Below, one piece after another: positions 62,605-64,000 of a stretch of DNA of 64,000 nucleotides. Each line of letters opens with the position of its first letter. Position 1 is the first letter of the stretch. This DNA comes from Diogma glabrata (taxonomy: Eukaryota; Arthropoda; Insecta; Diptera; Cylindrotomidae). Under the pieces are notes generated by a model that saw only the letters and a list, made by a program, of their open reading frames with translations, did no database searches and was not told the DNA's origin. The position numbers were made by a program, and so were the translations under genes. The stretch lies in contig OY856188.1 of the NCBI GenBank assembly GCA_963693315.1, positions 193,388,322-193,452,321 of the forward strand. The letters are read 5' to 3'.

Positions 62605-63590
62605 GCTTTATTACTTCGGTCTAAAAGACCTAAGTATTACATTCATGAGCTCAAAGTCAAATTCTTACCCCCACTTTTTTTGGCGTTTCTCGGCGTTTTA
62701 GGACCAGATGATTCTAAAAAAGCAAAAAAAAAAATGTGTGTCTGTCTGTAGGCCGGTCGGCCGGCCGTCCGTCATTACCTACGCTGCAGAGAAAACGGCT
62801 GAAGGGATTTCAAAAATTTTTTTTTCTAAAAATAGGTATTCATAAGGGACAGGTCCGAAAGGACGCTGTGTTCGATAACTGTACCGGAAGTGTGTCAAAA
62901 AAATCATTATGTGTATCAAAAACAGCAAATTTTCATATTTTTGGCTTTAAAAACGTTCATTTTTTTTTGGAATTTTGGAATTTTGAAAAAGTTTGTATTT
63001 TTGATTTTGTAATAATTTTTGCAATATTTTTAGAATTTTGGAAAAAGTTTTAATTTTTGATTTTGTAAGAACTTTTGGAATATTTTTAGAATTTTAAAAA
63101 ATTTTTAATTTTTGATTTCATTATAATTTTTGGAATTTTGAAAAAAGTTTTAATTTTTGATTTTGTAATAATTTTTGCAATATTTTTAGAATTTTGGAAA
63201 AGTTTGAATTTTTAAGAATTTTTGGCATATTATCGGAATTTAGAAAAAGTTTAAATATTTGATTTTATTCTAATATTTTGAATATTTTTAGAATTTTGAA
63301 AAAGTTTGATTTTATTTAATTTAACAATATTTTTGGAATTTTGATTATAATTTTCCGGCAACGTATTGATATTTCGTGTTAGTTTTGTAATAAATTTTTA
63401 AACAGATATAAAAAATACTTGTACTTTAACAAAGAGCTATGTTTGATATACATCGCTGCCCAAAACTAAAAACCATGTCCTCGTGAAAGTTTTTTGCCGA
63501 GAACTATATCAAAATCCGTTACTCAGACCGAAGTCTTGATATCTCAGAGCTGTGAGATTTCAGCCCCTCCATATTTTTTGAATTGTAAAA
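62605..63590 (+). repeat. Full-length copy of dispersed family R-A
   Basis: Starts TTACTTCGGTCTAAAAGACC. It runs through the CCCCCACTTTTTTTGGCG block, a GGCCGG/CCGTCCG tract (62755-62772), GGTCCGAAAGGACGCTGTG and TACCGGAAGTGTGTC. Then comes an array of units of about 55 bp (62960-63330). It ends ATATCTCAGAGCTGTGAGAT, then TTCAGCCCCTCCATA. Near the far end, CAGACCGAAGTC is an inverted echo of the start (ACTTCGGTCT), so short inverted termini are possible. The frame 62736-63053 is similar to the one at 44989-44750. Confidence 0.8.
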
Positions 63591-64000
63591 GTGCATTTTA
63601 CGGTTTACTCGTACAAAAAATATTTTTTTTTAACTACTAACTTGAGAAATCGTCATTATTTACTCGAATGCTCCAATGAGAAGTAATTTTTCTCAACCTA
63701 AGTCAATAATAATAACAAAAAATTACCTAGGTTAATAATGACAAATTTTCTTTTATTTTTAATTGAAATGAACAAAAAAACACAAACACATAATAATTAC
63801 ATTCCTTTGTTTCGTTTTATTTCTATGAAACTAAACTTCCAGGCTATTTGATATTTTAAGATTTTTAAAAACGGAAATGGAAAATGACTAATATCAAAAT
63901 CTAATCAAAGCAAATATGATAATTTGTGTTAGTAGTTAAAAAAATTCTATATATACCTCGGTTGAGAAGACTAATATTGACCTCGAACATTATATCCCTC
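63591..64000. other. AT-rich intergenic to window end
   Basis: No feature is supported. Confidence 0.4.

Overview
This window is AT-rich animal DNA, most likely from an insect. The evidence is one spliced host gene and a dense, nested set of eukaryotic transposable elements of types common in insects: BEL/Pao, Ty1/copia, jockey-like, I-like and RTE-like non-LTR elements, a Tigger-like element, a Crypton-like tyrosine recombinase and a tRNA-derived SINE. I see no bacterial operon, no CRISPR array and no tRNA or rRNA gene. I did not try to name the species.

The only host gene I can support is PDXDC1 (minus strand, 14606 to 11911), in five exons with GT-AG introns and a predicted 789-residue product. 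It belongs to the group II PLP-dependent decarboxylase fold, but the two residues that normally hold and activate PLP appear to be replaced.

Layout. 1-5.9 kb: an I-like non-LTR retrotransposon on the minus strand, broken by a 111-bp perfect palindrome and by a 1.85-kb TIR element full of AACCGTT motifs. 6-9 kb: a Tigger-like transposase remnant carrying a 174-bp MITE, then a 1-kb inverted-repeat element with 0.45-kb arms. 9-11 kb: non-LTR tails. 11.9-14.6 kb: PDXDC1. 15-16 kb: endonuclease remnants. 16-23 kb: mostly AT-rich intergenic DNA with three palindromes that share a GC-rich core, an (AT)n tract of about 196 bp and a 21-bp tandem repeat. 23.7-31.4 kb: RTE-like and jockey-like pieces plus a short TIR element with a 25-bp tandem repeat.

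32.7-38.7 kb: two 1268-bp direct repeats with one mismatch noticed, flanking 3.5 kb without a polymerase. This looks like a young non-autonomous LTR element. 38.9-44.7 kb: a BEL/Pao element with 287-bp LTRs and a decayed gag-pol. 46.4-48.1 kb: four tandem units of about 445 bp with CCGGAAGTG motifs. 48.7-50.8 kb: a tyrosine recombinase gene split by a repeat array. 52 kb: two tRNA-type SINEs head to head. 53.9-59.1 kb: a Ty1/copia element with LTRs, a 5-bp TSD, a PBS and a PPT, but a deleted RT core and a 1-kb solo LTR inside it. 60-64 kb: short tandem repeats, a fifth palindrome and a full copy of a dispersed 1-kb repeat (called family R-A here) with partial copies at 29.6, 32.1 and 44.8 kb.

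The elements do not form a pathway. The best candidates for something undescribed are the palindromes with unrelated arms but a shared CGCTACGC core, the polymerase-free LTR element with a structured internal segment, and the TIR elements packed with short repeated motifs. All similarity calls come from reading the translations and from knowledge of the families. No database search was run.
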